The notes under the pieces are model-generated. The model did no database searches. It worked only from the letters and a program-made list of their open reading frames with translations, and had not been told where the DNA came from. From Nocardia transvalensis NBRC 15921 (lineage in GTDB: Bacteria > Actinomycetota > Actinomycetes > Mycobacteriales > Mycobacteriaceae), in NCBI RefSeq assembly GCF_000308875.1, contig NZ_BAGL01000059.1, positions 62,001-126,000 of the forward strand: DNA of 64,000 nt, read 5' to 3'. The translations under genes were made by a program, and so were the position numbers. This document shows, one piece after another, positions 1-10,900 of the stretch (the stretch's first letter is position 1; the number at the start of each line of letters is the position of its first letter).

Positions 1-2168
1 AACGTCTCGTAGCCGAGCAGGTCGCGGGCCATATCGGTGACGCGCGCGATCCGTTCGGCGAGATCCGCGGGGCCTTGGATGTCGATGCCGAAACTGGCGC
101 GCAGGGTGCGCATGGCGCCGGTGAGGCGGGCGATCTCGGTGGCGTCGGCCAGCCGGCCGTCCCGATCCGTGTCCCCCCGATCGGCGAGGGTTCGGGCCAG
201 CGCCCACACCCGCAGCACCACGGCCCAGACCAGGCCCCATTGATCACCGGCCGCCACCAGGTAGGACGCCGAGCGCGTGATGAGCGCCGAGGCGCGGGCG
301 CCGTCGCCCCGCCCGATCACGAGCACGGCCTCGATCAGCTCTCCCCAGGCGGCGGTCCACTGCGATCCCGCCGCGACGGCGCGCTCCCCGCACTCCCGGA
401 TGAGCCGTTCCGCTCGTTCGGCGGTGTCCAGCAAGGCCGCCGCGGCCATCAGCGACAGATCGCAGCGCGCCGCGAAACCCGGCGCACCGTCGCGCCGGAA
501 CTTCTCCCGGGCGCGGGTCAGCACGGCGACGGCCGCGACGTCCTGGCGGACCAGCCACAGCTCGCAGCCCCAGACGAATTCGACGGCGGCCGGGAGTCCG
601 ATATCGGTGCGCGCCGTCTCGCGCCAGCGCCCGCGATCGCCCGGATCGAGTGCGCAGGCGTCGACGCAGCGGTCCAGCAACTGCTCGGCATCGTCGTGCA
701 GGCCCTGCCGCAACGCGATCCACACCAGCGCGGCCGCGGCCTGAATCCGCAGTCTCTCCGGCGGTTCGGGCAGCGCGGCGGTGGCCGTCAGCCCGCGTTC
801 GGTCCAGACCCGGGCCTGCCGCAGCGAGGCCGTATACGCCGCGGGGAGGGCCTGCAGGCCGACGCAGATCTCCAGCCCGAGCACCGTATCGGCGGGTGTG
901 CGGAAGCTCGCGCGAATCGCCATCAGCACATCGGGCCAGGCCGACCGTACCCAGCGCATCAACTCCGCCTCGCGGGGACCGAACCAGTGCGCCGCGACAT
1001 CGGCGACCCGGTCGCGGTAATACCGCAGGTGCCGGCCCACGGGATCGCCCGCCACCTCGGAAGGGCGCTGCCGCAACCGTTCTCGCGCGAAGACCTGCAA
1101 GGACTCCAGCAGCGAATACCGCACCGACGTCTCCACGGTGTGGACCGATACCAGCGACCGTTCCACCAGCCGATGCAGCAGGGCGCGAATCTCGGTGCGC
1201 GCCAACCCGTCATCGGAACAGACGGCCTCGATCGCGGCCAGGTCGACGCCGACGTTCACGTCGGTGGCGCCGGCGTCCTCGGCGCGGACCGCGCTGCCCG
1301 GCGCGAAGACCGACATCCGCTCGAACAGCAGGCGTTCGTCGTCGCCGCACAGGTCGTACGACCACGCGATCGCGTCGCCGATGCCGCGATGACGTTCCTC
1401 CGCGCCGACCCGCGGCGTCCGCGGCCATCGCAGCCGCTGATCGGCCTCGTCCGCACCGTCCAGCTCGTCCAGGACCACCCGCAGCGGGCGGCGCACCAAC
1501 TGCGCCGCGGCCAGCCGGATGTACAGCGGATTGTCGTGCAGGTGTTCGCAGATCGCGCTCACCGTCTCGAGCTGATCGTCGGCGACCGGGCGCCCGGCCA
1601 GTTCGGCGCGACCGCGGAACAACTCCAGCGCGGCCCGGCGCGGCAACGGCGGGACCGACACCTCGCACTCCCCCGCGAGGCCGAGCGCCTCGCGGCTCGT
1701 CGCGCCCACGATCAAGCCCGGCCGCGCGGCCAGCAAGCTGCCGACGACGGCGGCGACCGCGCCCCGCACATGCTCACAGTTGTCCAGGACCAGCAGCGGC
1801 CGCGATCCGCGCGGCGCCGTCTCGGCGTCGACGAGGGCTTCCACGAGAACCTCCCACGACGGCCGTCCCGAGGAATCCGCGCCCACCACCGTGCGGGCGA
1901 TCTCCTCCTCGATCGCCGCCCGGTCGGCGTCCTTCGCCAGCCGCGCCAGGCGTATCCACCACACCGGCCGCCGCGTGGCCTTGTGGTACCGGCGGGCGGC
2001 CTCCGCCGCCAGCTGCGTCTTCCCGATCCCGCCCGGCCCGGTCAACGTGACCAGCCGCGCGGTCCGCATCACCAGCGCCAGCACCCGGTCCAACTCGACG
2101 TCCCGGCCAAGCAGCCCACCGGCCACGACGGGCGGACCGGCCGGCTGCCGCCCCATCCCTTCGCTCAT
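1..2168 (-). CDS. LuxR/AfsR-type ATPase transcriptional regulator (3' end beyond the window)
   Basis: A large STAND-type regulator that reads off the left edge, so its C-terminus (where a LuxR-type HTH is expected) is not visible. The ATG at 2168 opens MSEGMGRQPAG and the frame stays open to base 1. A P-loop (GPGGIGKTQL) and a Walker B (LLVLDNCEHV) are present, followed by the helical LCGDDERLLFERMSVFAPG block typical of actinobacterial LuxR ATPases. It is a paralogue of the regulator at 38619-41147: both share the RLRWP, EERHRGI and LLFERMSVFA signatures. It lies 129 bp downstream of the giant gene on the same strand but has its own upstream TAGGTATGC motif, so separate transcription is likely. 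Plus-strand frames across it are shadows. The target and ligand are unknown; control of the toxin locus is only an inference from position. Confidence 0.9.
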   Translation of the reverse strand, partial: MSEGMGRQPAGPPVVAGGLLGRDVELDRVLALVMRTARLVTLTGPGGIGKTQLAAEAARRYHKATRRPVWWIRLARLAKDADRAAIEEEIARTVVGADSSGRPSWEVLVEALVDAETAPRGSRPLLVLDNCEHVRGAVAAVVGSLLAARPGLIVGATSREALGLAGECEVSVPPLPRRAALELFRGRAELAGRPVADDQLETVSAICEHLHDNPLYIRLAAAQLVRRPLRVVLDELDGADEADQRLRWPRTPRVGAEERHRGIGDAIAWSYDLCGDDERLLFERMSVFAPGSAVRAEDAGATDVNVGVDLAAIEAVCSDDGLARTEIRALLHRLVERSLVSVHTVETSVRYSLLESLQVFARERLRQRPSEVAGDPVGRHLRYYRDRVADVAAHWFGPREAELMRWVRSAWPDVLMAIRASFRTPADTVLGLEICVGLQALPAAYTASLRQARVWTERGLTATAALPEPPERLRIQAAAALVWIALRQGLHDDAEQLLDRCVDACALDPGDRGRWRETARTDIGLPAAVEFVWGCELWLVRQDVAAVAVLTRAREKFRRDGAPGFAARCDLSLMAAAALLDTAERAERLIRECGERAVAAGSQWTAAWGELIEAVLVIGRGDGARASALITRSASYLVAAGDQWGLVWAVVLRVWALARTLADRGDTDRDGRLADATEIARLTGAMRTLRASFGIDIQGPADLAERIARVTDMARDLLGYET

Positions 2169-2241
2169 CCCGTACCCCCTGTGCACGTCCCCGACCACCC
2201 GCTACCGCCGGCACTGCCGCAACGTCATCGAGGACGAGCGA

Positions 2242-2250
2242 GCATACCTA
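2242..2250 (-). promoter_or_regulatory. TAGGTATGC motif upstream of left LuxR regulator
   Basis: Read on the minus strand, TAGGTATGC lies about 75 bases before the ATG at 2168. The same nine bases occur upstream of the paralogous regulator (38566-38574, plus strand). A related TAGGTAGGT lies at 2299-2307 over the giant gene stop and at 42503-42511. It could be a -10-like element or an operator; no confident -35 partner was seen. Confidence 0.3.
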
Positions 2251-2297
2251 AGCAGATTCGCTGATCCCATGCGTGGGCAGTCCGAGGAGGGCAGTGC

Positions 2298-4943
2298 TTA
2301 GGTAGGTGGTTCCGGCTCCGGTCCACCTCTCATCCCCGCGGTCTCCACCGCGGCGTGGAGCAGGTCGCTCAGGTCCGAGTCGAATCGGTCGACGGCGGCT
2401 GTCAGGTTCCGGATCTCGTCGGCGACATCGATCATCCCGGCGAGGGCGATGGCCCTGATGACACGCCCTCGCACCTCCGTGTTCCGTGGATGCCGATCGG
2501 CCGCCCGGAGCACCATGTCCGCGAGAACGGGTGTCATCACGTCCGTGTTCAGCTTCTCCGCCGGAACCGCGTCCAGCCGGCGCAGCTCCGGCGGAGCGTC
2601 CGGCCCCAGCACCAGCGTCAACCAGCGCAGGTCCCGTTTCATCATGTGGCGCAGCAGTTTCCAGACCTGCGAGAGCGTATTCCATCCCGCGAGATCCGGT
2701 CCGAACCTCGTGGCGAGGCGCCGCAGCCGGTCTTCGGCGGCATCGTGCGTCGCCCGGGTCTCGTCCCGCCGGCGCATCAGATCACGGAGCCGGCGGCCGT
2801 GTGCCGCCAGGGCGAGATGCCATTCGATCCAGGGAGTTCCGGCGTCGAAGGTATCGATCAACCGACGTAGTCCGAGATAGCGCTCCGCGAGGTGCGCCTC
2901 GTCCCGCGACTCGGGATCCTCCCACAGCGCGGCCACTCGCCGGCGTACCTCCGCGAGGGACGACTCCGCCCATCCGCCGTCGGGGAGCGCCGCTTCACAC
3001 GTGCGGGCCGCCGCCGCCATCCGCATTCGATCGGGTTCGAGCTTCCCCCGGCCGATCCGGCGGTCCAGGGGGTATCTCCGTAGATGATCCGAGACGAGGC
3101 GAGCGAGTCGCACCTCCTCGAGCCGCTTGCGATGATCGGCCTCGTCCATCGCCGCGATGATCGTGTCGAGGTGCGTCAGTTGCGTGCGCGTGCGGCCGAG
3201 CCGGTGGATCAGTTCGATGGTGGCGTCGAGCCGTTCGGACTCTCCCGGCGGCACGTCCGACAGCCGGGCCACGTCGCGCATGCCCGCGCCCGGCTCATCG
3301 AGCGCCACGAGATCGACCGCGAATTCGCCGATCAATCCGTCCTGCAGGACGAGGAGGTCACGCCGCCGGAGGCGCGCCAGATGGTCGCGGACGCCGGCCA
3401 TGGTCTCGCCCGGCCCCGCGAGATCGAAGGATTCGTGGGCCCTTTCGGCCGCGGGGACACCGGCCAGTTCCCGCATCAGGTGGTCGAGCGTGGCATCCAG
3501 ATGGGCATTCAGGTACCGGACCGTCTCGTGGTGGTCGACGGCAGCCTCGACGTCCGAAGCCAGGCGACGTAATTCCTCGACATTCCGCGTCGGCGCATTC
3601 TCCGAGTCCTGGGCGTCCGACAGGAGGTATCGCAGCCGGGCGTGCAGCAGCAGTATCCCTCGGCGCGATTCCCCGGACGCGACGCTGTGTTGCCGAGCGG
3701 CCGACAGAACCCTCGGCGGCGCGTACAGGAACGCTTCCTCCGCGTACCCGTCGAGAGCCGTTCCCAGCGCGACGAGATCGCGGGCCCCGTCTTCCAGGCG
3801 TTGCCTCGCTGCGAGCTGCGCTCGGTCCGCCGGCCGCGGCGCCTCCTCGGCGTACCGCGCCAATTCCGCTTCGACCTCCTCGACCGTGCGCGCCCATGTG
3901 CTCAGGCGATGGATATCGTCGACAAGCCTTGCGACCGTCGAGGTTTCGGCGAGCACCCGCTCGGCAGCGATCATTTCCGGTGTCGCACAACCCTCCTCGT
4001 GCCACGCGGAGAACACGTGCCGGATCCAGTCGTCGTCCACTGCCGTGCCGCGCCCGATGTCGAGCAGGTCGACCAGGTCGCGGCGAGCCTCCCGATATCT
4101 GCCGAACCATGCCTCCCAGTCGGGTGAGCCCGTCCGGAGCAGCTCGCCGGGGTCGATGCCGTGCGGGGCCAGCAGCTCCGTCAGCTCCTCGCGCAGTCGC
4201 GCGCCACGCTCGTCCGCCCGGCGCGCCATCGCCAGGCGAGCGGCCGGACGCTGGTCCGCGGGGTTGCCGAAGGCGACGATCTGCCGATCCAGTTCCACGC
4301 AGTCCACGGCGTGCTGGACCAATGTGGTGACTTCGAGGTATTCCACGACCGCCTCGGCCAGCCGACCTGCCTCGATGCCGGCCGCCGCACGCAGACGCCT
4401 GACTTCGGCCAGTGGATCACCGGCGGTGGTCGCGGGCTCTCCCGACGGTCTCGGCGCGCCCGTCAGCTCGATCAGCCGGGCGGTCACGTCGGCACGCCGG
4501 GCGGGCAGCGAATCGGCCAGGCTACGGTCGCCCTCGATGGCTCGGGCGGTCGCCTCTTGCGTGTCGTTCTCCAGACGCATCGCATCGACCAGCCACGACC
4601 GGAGCCCCGCCGGATCGACCTCGGACATCCGCGCGTCGTCGAGCGAACGCAGCTGGCCTTGCAACCGCTGGACCGGCTCCTCGACATGCCTGCGCACCGC
4701 GAGTTCCGACGTATCGATCCCGAGCAGCCGAGCCAGGTTCCGCCGTGCCTGCTCGGCCCGCAGCCGCCACCGTTCCACCGCGGACGCATCCGGCTCGAAT
4801 GCCGCTACCCCCAGCCGCGCCGCCACCGCCCGCAGCTGATCCCCGGCCACGGCCCGCTGCCGCCGGGCTTCGTCGATATTCCGCGCGACGGGGCCGCCGG
4901 TCGATGGGGGCGAGGACCACGGCGTGGCGTTCGGCCCGGACCC
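2298..4943 (-). other. Giant protein: helical C-terminal module after boundary 10
   Basis: About 880 residues that are almost entirely charged, leucine-rich alpha helix after a TPWSS linker, probably coiled coils or a helical-repeat scaffold. The last residues are GMRGGPEPEPPT. No enzymatic motif is visible, so the protein does not end in an obvious toxin. Confidence 0.7.
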
Positions 4944-7900
4944 CGGCCGGCTGCCGATGAAGCCCCGGGGCGGCGAATCGCCTTCGCCTGTCTCGGTCTC
5001 GCCGCTCGGATCGGTGTCCGTTCGCCGCCGGCTCCATGGCGTTCGCCCCGAGTTCCGCCGCTCGCCGGTAGAGTCCTCGGAACGCGGTTCGGAATCGCCG
5101 GTGCGGCCCGCATAACCGCGCTCGCGTTCGGGGTCGGCCGGTCGCAGGACCATTCGGTCCCCGGCTCGGCGCGGTTGCACTCGATCGAGGGCGTCGCCGC
5201 GCCCGGCGGTGATGTGCGCGGCGTGCACCAGGGCTTCGTTGGGCTGGTCCGTCCCCGGCTCGTAGTGCAGATAGCTCTGGTGCACGGCCTCGACGCCGGT
5301 GACATTCGAGGTGTCGCGGTACTCGGCGTGGACTCGTACCGCATCGAACTCCTCGGTGGCCGGATCTATGCCGAGGCCGATGCCGGGATGGAGGCGGCTC
5401 CGAGCGCCGGGTTCGTCCGCCCCGAACAGGGTGACCAGGTCGCGCCACGACGCGAAGACATAGACGTTGCGCGCGCCGATCCCGAACTCCGCCGCGTTGT
5501 GGATCGGTCCCGCTCCCGGCGATCCCGCGAGGATGATCGAGCCGACCAGACCGGCGAGCCTGCCGTCCCGGCCCGCATACGACACGGTGACCGACCCGTA
5601 GCTGTGCCCGTAGAGGCGGTTGACGAACCGGCCGGGGGTGGCCGTTCCGGCGCGACGACGGGTGGCGTGCAACGCCGTGAGGTCACACACCAACCGCTCG
5701 CCGCCGACCTGAGCGCGTTGCGGGAAAGCGGCTTGCACATAACCGGTGTTCAGGGGACCGGCCGGCGCGTCGTATCCGATCCAGATGATCGATGCCAGCT
5801 TCAGCGACGGTTCGACGCGCAGCGTCTCGGTGTACAGATTGTGCAGCGGCTTGAACTGGTAGGCCAGCGAGTCCGACGTCGTATTCGTGCCGGGCACATG
5901 CCAATTCACCGTGTCCGCGGTGTCGACGTCACCGAGCGCGGCGACGGCCTTCCCCTTGCCGCCGAATGCGGTCGAGTCGTAGTACAGCAGGTGCACCGGA
6001 GGGCTGCCCGGCGTCTCGGCGGCCTTCCGGTCCATCTGGTGCAGGTGATTCCGGGTGTGGACCAGGTTGCCGAACTGTTTTTTCTCGGCCGGGGTGAGCC
6101 CCGTCTGGATCCAGCGGAGCATTCCCGTGCCGGTCGGCCGCCGGGCGATGAACTCGTCCAGGTCACGGCGGATCGACAACCGGTTGGCATGGTCGCGGAC
6201 GACGGCGGGGAGGCCGTCGGCATTACCGATCCGATGCGGGTAGACCTGGATGAGCGCCCGCTGCGCACGACTCAGCCGGCCGGGTGCGGCGGGGTCGCTC
6301 AGCGAGTCCCACCATTCCCCGTTCTCGGTCGCACGGCGTTCGGCCGATCGCGCCTCCGGGAAATCCGCCCACCGCTGCAATTCCTCCGCGGTGTCGAAAC
6401 CGCCCGCCCGAAGCGCCTCGTCGGCCGTCCGCCGCTGGTCGTCGTCGAAACCGTGATCCACGGGCAACGGGTCCCGGCTGGACCAACGGGGTTTCTTCGC
6501 TTGCGCCCTGTCCTGACGGTCCCGCCCTGCGACGACCGCGTCCAGGCATTCGTTCGTCGTATACGTCTGGGCGGCCAGAGAATTCGCGTATCGCACCGCG
6601 GCGAGAAGACCGTCGTTCTCGTCGGCGGCGGTGGTCTCCGTGCGGTCGGCGATCCGAGCGGCGACCTTCCGGGCGATATCGATCGCGTACAAGCCGCGCA
6701 CGGAGCCCTCGGGCTCGACGGTGGCGGGTGCGGTCGCCAGTCCGAACCGGCTGAACAGGATTCGGCGGTCGGCTTCATCGAGTTCGTCCAGTGCCGCCCG
6801 CAGATCGGCAGGGCCGGCCGCGGCCAGCGCGGTGGCCAGCACCGCTTGCGACCGGTCGTATGCGGCCGCGAGCGCACCCACCGATCGATGAGCGGCGCGC
6901 AATCTCAGGTTGCGCACGATCCGGGCCAGCGACCCCACGCCGACAGTGCGCAGCGGTCGCCGACGATCCGAATCCGTCTCGCGCACGGCGTGTTCCAGTT
7001 GCTCCGTGCTCGCCTCCGCGACGAGTTCTCGCGGATCCGGCGGATCGGCATCCAGCAGCGCCGTATACATGGCGACCCGAATCCGGTCGAGTTCGGAGGT
7101 CGCCGTCGTGTCGGCAGGACGCCTCGCCGTCACCAGCCGCGACCGCTGCTGCCCGAGCTTGCGGCGGACACCGGCCAGCCCGGCCCGCACCTCCCGCTCC
7201 GAGATATCGAGATATGCCGCAATATCGTTGTGCGTCAATCCGTTTCGGGCCATAGCGAAAATCTCGGCTTCGCCGGTGGTGAGCGACAGGCCGTCGGCCG
7301 TACCGTCCGTCGGCCTGCTGCCGATGTATCTCGGGCGCGTCGCCCCGGAGATCCCGAAATGCTCCGCGGCGGCGCGCAGGTCGGCATCGGAGATGTGCCG
7401 GGCATTCCGCAACCCCGTCAGGTACCAGAGGTCCGGTTGCCTTCTCGAGGCGGCGGCCCGCGCCCCGGCGAACCTGTCGAACTCCGGCCACCCCTTCCGG
7501 CGGTACAGACGGCGAGCGTCCAGCCAGGCGTACGGCGAGGAGAAGTCACCGGGCGCGGGTGGCCGCTCGCCCGCCGGGTCCATTCGGTAGTCGTATCCCC
7601 ATGCCTCGGCGAAATCGTTCCACGCGCCCGCGTGCCGCAGGATTTTGTCGTAGGCCAGCAGAGCTGTCAGCTCGGTGATGTGCTGTACCGGGCGTACCCG
7701 GAAAGCGGTGTACCCGAACAGTTTCCGGGTGTCACGGATGGTGAGTCCGTTCGCGTCCAGGACGCGTTCCATGTACTCGGCGAGTGAGCGGGTCGCACGG
7801 GGGTCGGGAAATATCAGGTTCTCCGGAACCAGGTCCTCCGGCCGGGGCCGGGCCACGGCCACTCCGTCCGGAAACACCCGGACGAGTTCGTCATAGGAGA

Positions 7901-10900
7901 CCGCACCGTGCGGAAACTCGCGGAGATACGTCTCGACGACATCTCTCGACGGGCGCACCTTCCCGATCTCACGGTTGCCCAGCATTGTCGTGTTGATCCC
8001 CGCGACAGCGGCGAAATCCGCCGCCTGCACCCCGGCCGACTCACGCAGATACCGCAGATAGCCGCCCAGATGCGGATAGCCCTCCGGATAGCGCGGCGTG
8101 CCGGGAACCAGTGCCCGCAGGTAGTGCTCGACGACATCCTTCGGGATCAGGGAACCGCCGGTCTCGATCTCGGCGACCCGGTCCACGGAGACGCCGAGCT
8201 TCTCGGCCAGATGCCGACGCGGCAGCCCCGCGCGGGTGCGAAGCATCTCCAGACAGGCGGGAAGCGTCACGTCGGTATCGTCGGCGTCCGCGCCGGCCAG
8301 GACGCGCACGTGACGTTCCCACTCGTTTCGCGACGGCGGCAGGCGCACTGCCGATTCCCGATTTCCGACCGTCGCCGGAAGCACATCCAACAGGTAGGCC
8401 AGCCGATCCTGGCTGAGTCCCGCCGCTTCCCGCAGGTGACGCAGACCTGCGCCGACAGCGGAGGCGGGTTCGGTCGCCAGGTCCGGGAAGAATCGGTGGC
8501 CGAGCGGCGCGTAGAGCGGGCGCGCGGCAGGAACGTTGCGCAGGAGCGCGCGGACCTGCCCCACGGTCATCCGATCGGGGTGGCTCTCGATGTTCTCCCA
8601 CGTCCCCGCCGGCGCTTCGATGAGGTCGTCCAACCGGTCCATCTCCAAGCCGAGATGGTCACGCACGTCCCGCAACCAGTCGTCCACCCGCTCGTACGCG
8701 TGCGGGTGCGGCAACGGCGCGGTGGCGACGTCCGCAACCCGCTCGTACGCGTCGTCGTCCCGGGCCGGTGACCGCGGGGTCGCCAGCCCGTCCGAGTCCC
8801 GCGGCCGGCTGCCGATGAATCCGCCCCCCGGCCGGTCGTTCGCCTGTGCCGATGGACGGTTCCACGGTGTCGATCGCTCGGTCCGCGCCGCCGCGCCGCC
8901 CGGCGTGACGAAACTCCCGGCGTTCACGCCCACGGCCCGCACCCCGGCAGTGGGGTACCTGCTGGCATCGTCGTCGGACGACTCGTCGACCACACCGCGC
9001 GGCCTGCTGCCGATGAAACGGCCGGGCGCTCGCCATACCGCGGCGGGATCCGGGGCATCCACCCTGCGCCCGCCGCTCTCGGTGCTCGGCTGCCGGATAT
9101 CGGCCAGCCACAGGGTGACGCGAGCGATGTATTGCGCGCGAAACAGGGGTGCTCCCAAGGCGATACGAAGCAACTGCCGCGCGGCCGCCAGCTCCCGGCG
9201 CGACGCGGGTTTGGCACTGCCCGCGGTCGGCGGCGGGTTGTCGGCGAGCAGGTCGTCGAGAGTCGAGCCGTGCGCCAGTCGCAGGATATCGCGTTCGATC
9301 AGCTCCGCTCCGGCGGTCAGCAGCTCGCCCAGCAACGAAATGCCGGGCCGCGCTGCTCCGTTCGCGGTCGCGGCGAGCACCGCCACGGCGACGAATCGGC
9401 CGGTGTGATCCTCGACCTCCTTGGCCTCCGGAGTCGCGGCCACGATCGGCAGCCCCGCGACCAGCCGTGCGAACGCGACGAACTCCGGGTTCAGCGGGGT
9501 GCGTTCCTCCTCCGGGAACAACGCCGCGAGCCATATCCCGTCCGGTAGGTGCTCGGCGATATAGCGTTCCACGATCTGCAACTTGCCGATCGCGGTGACG
9601 TCGGATTCATGCCGGTACAGAAAGGCCGCCGCCGCCTTCTCGGGTCGCGCGTCGGGCGCGAGTTTCTCGAACCCGTCGGTGATCGAGGCCATGAATTCGT
9701 CGAACAGTTCCGGCGTGTTCTTCTCCGCCACGACACGCTTGAACCGTTCCACGACGAGCCGCGAATTCTTCTTGGCCTCGGCCTGCTTCATCAACTCCTC
9801 GTATACGGCAGCGGGTGACACCGCACCGGTCGTGTCCGGGATACCCGTCGCGTCGAAGGTTCCGTCGATGCTCCGGTTCAGTTCCCGCGCACGGTCCCGG
9901 CGTTCGCCTATCTCGGCGACGAACTCCGGCACACTGCCCGGGTTCTCCTCCAGAACTATCCGGTCGTCGATATCGTCCGTCTTGTCCGCGGCCAACTGAT
10001 CGAATACCTCTTCGCCCCAGCTGCGCGTGGCGTTGAACAGCGGAGAATTGAAGCGAGCGAAGAACAGTCCCAGGGCCAGCGACCGGTCGATGCCGGGGCC
10101 CCAGAAACCGGCGAGCGACAGCGGCGATTCCACGGCGCCGAGAAGCAGTCCCCGATACAGATCCGGGGCGGGGCTGACCAGTTTTCGTTTCCCGGCAGGC
10201 AGCGGATCCGGGAGATCCGGCTCCTGCCCGAGCAATTCGGCTATGCGAGTGAGGGTCTCGCGGATGCCGTCGTCCCACTTCTTGTCACGATAGGCGTTGT
10301 TACGCTGCACCCTGGTGGCTCGTTCCGCGGCTCTGAGCCGCTCGTAGAGTGGCGTCAGCCGCGCTTGGACCAGCGTCGAGAACGCCGCGCCCGCCCCCAG
10401 CAGGCCCATCCAGGGGTTGCCGAACATCCCCGATGCCAGGAAACCGGCGCCCGCGGCACCCCACGCCGGGACCCAGCTCGTTTTGAGTATCAGTGCCCCG
10501 CTGGGCGAACGCACCGGAGACGCCTTGGTACGCAACGCGGCCGGGGCGAGGCCGTGCCGATCGATTCGCTGTGCCGCCGCACGCAGTTCGGTCATCACAT
10601 CGCGGAGTAGGTCCGACAGCTCGCTCATCTGCCGGTCGTCCAGCGTGTGTCCCGCATCGAGGTACCGCAGCAGGCGCCGAGCCAGCAGCAACGATTCGGT
10701 CCGTAACGTGTTGTACTCGTCGTAGGCCTCATGACGACGGGCCACGGCCAGGGTCGCCTCGGCCAGATCGACCGGGGCGCTGTACATGGGCTGCAAGCGT
10801 GCGGCTCGTATCCCCCGCAGGTAGGCCTGCATGCCCCGGCTGGAGGCCACCTGGGCGAGCAGAGCGGGCTGGATCGGGACCCCGAGACTCATGAGGACGA

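Noticed and set aside
75..2264. Plus-strand 729-codon open frame
   Set aside because: Antisense shadow of the LuxR-type ATPase gene on the minus strand. The translation is Arg/Pro/Gln-rich and has no domain, whereas the minus frame shows Walker A and B motifs.
4161..7787. Plus-strand frame of 1,208 codons inside the giant gene
   Set aside because: Third-position GC bias produces long antisense frames in such DNA. Its sequence has no recognisable domain, while the minus frame encodes the LuxR HTH and DUF1023 hydrolase.
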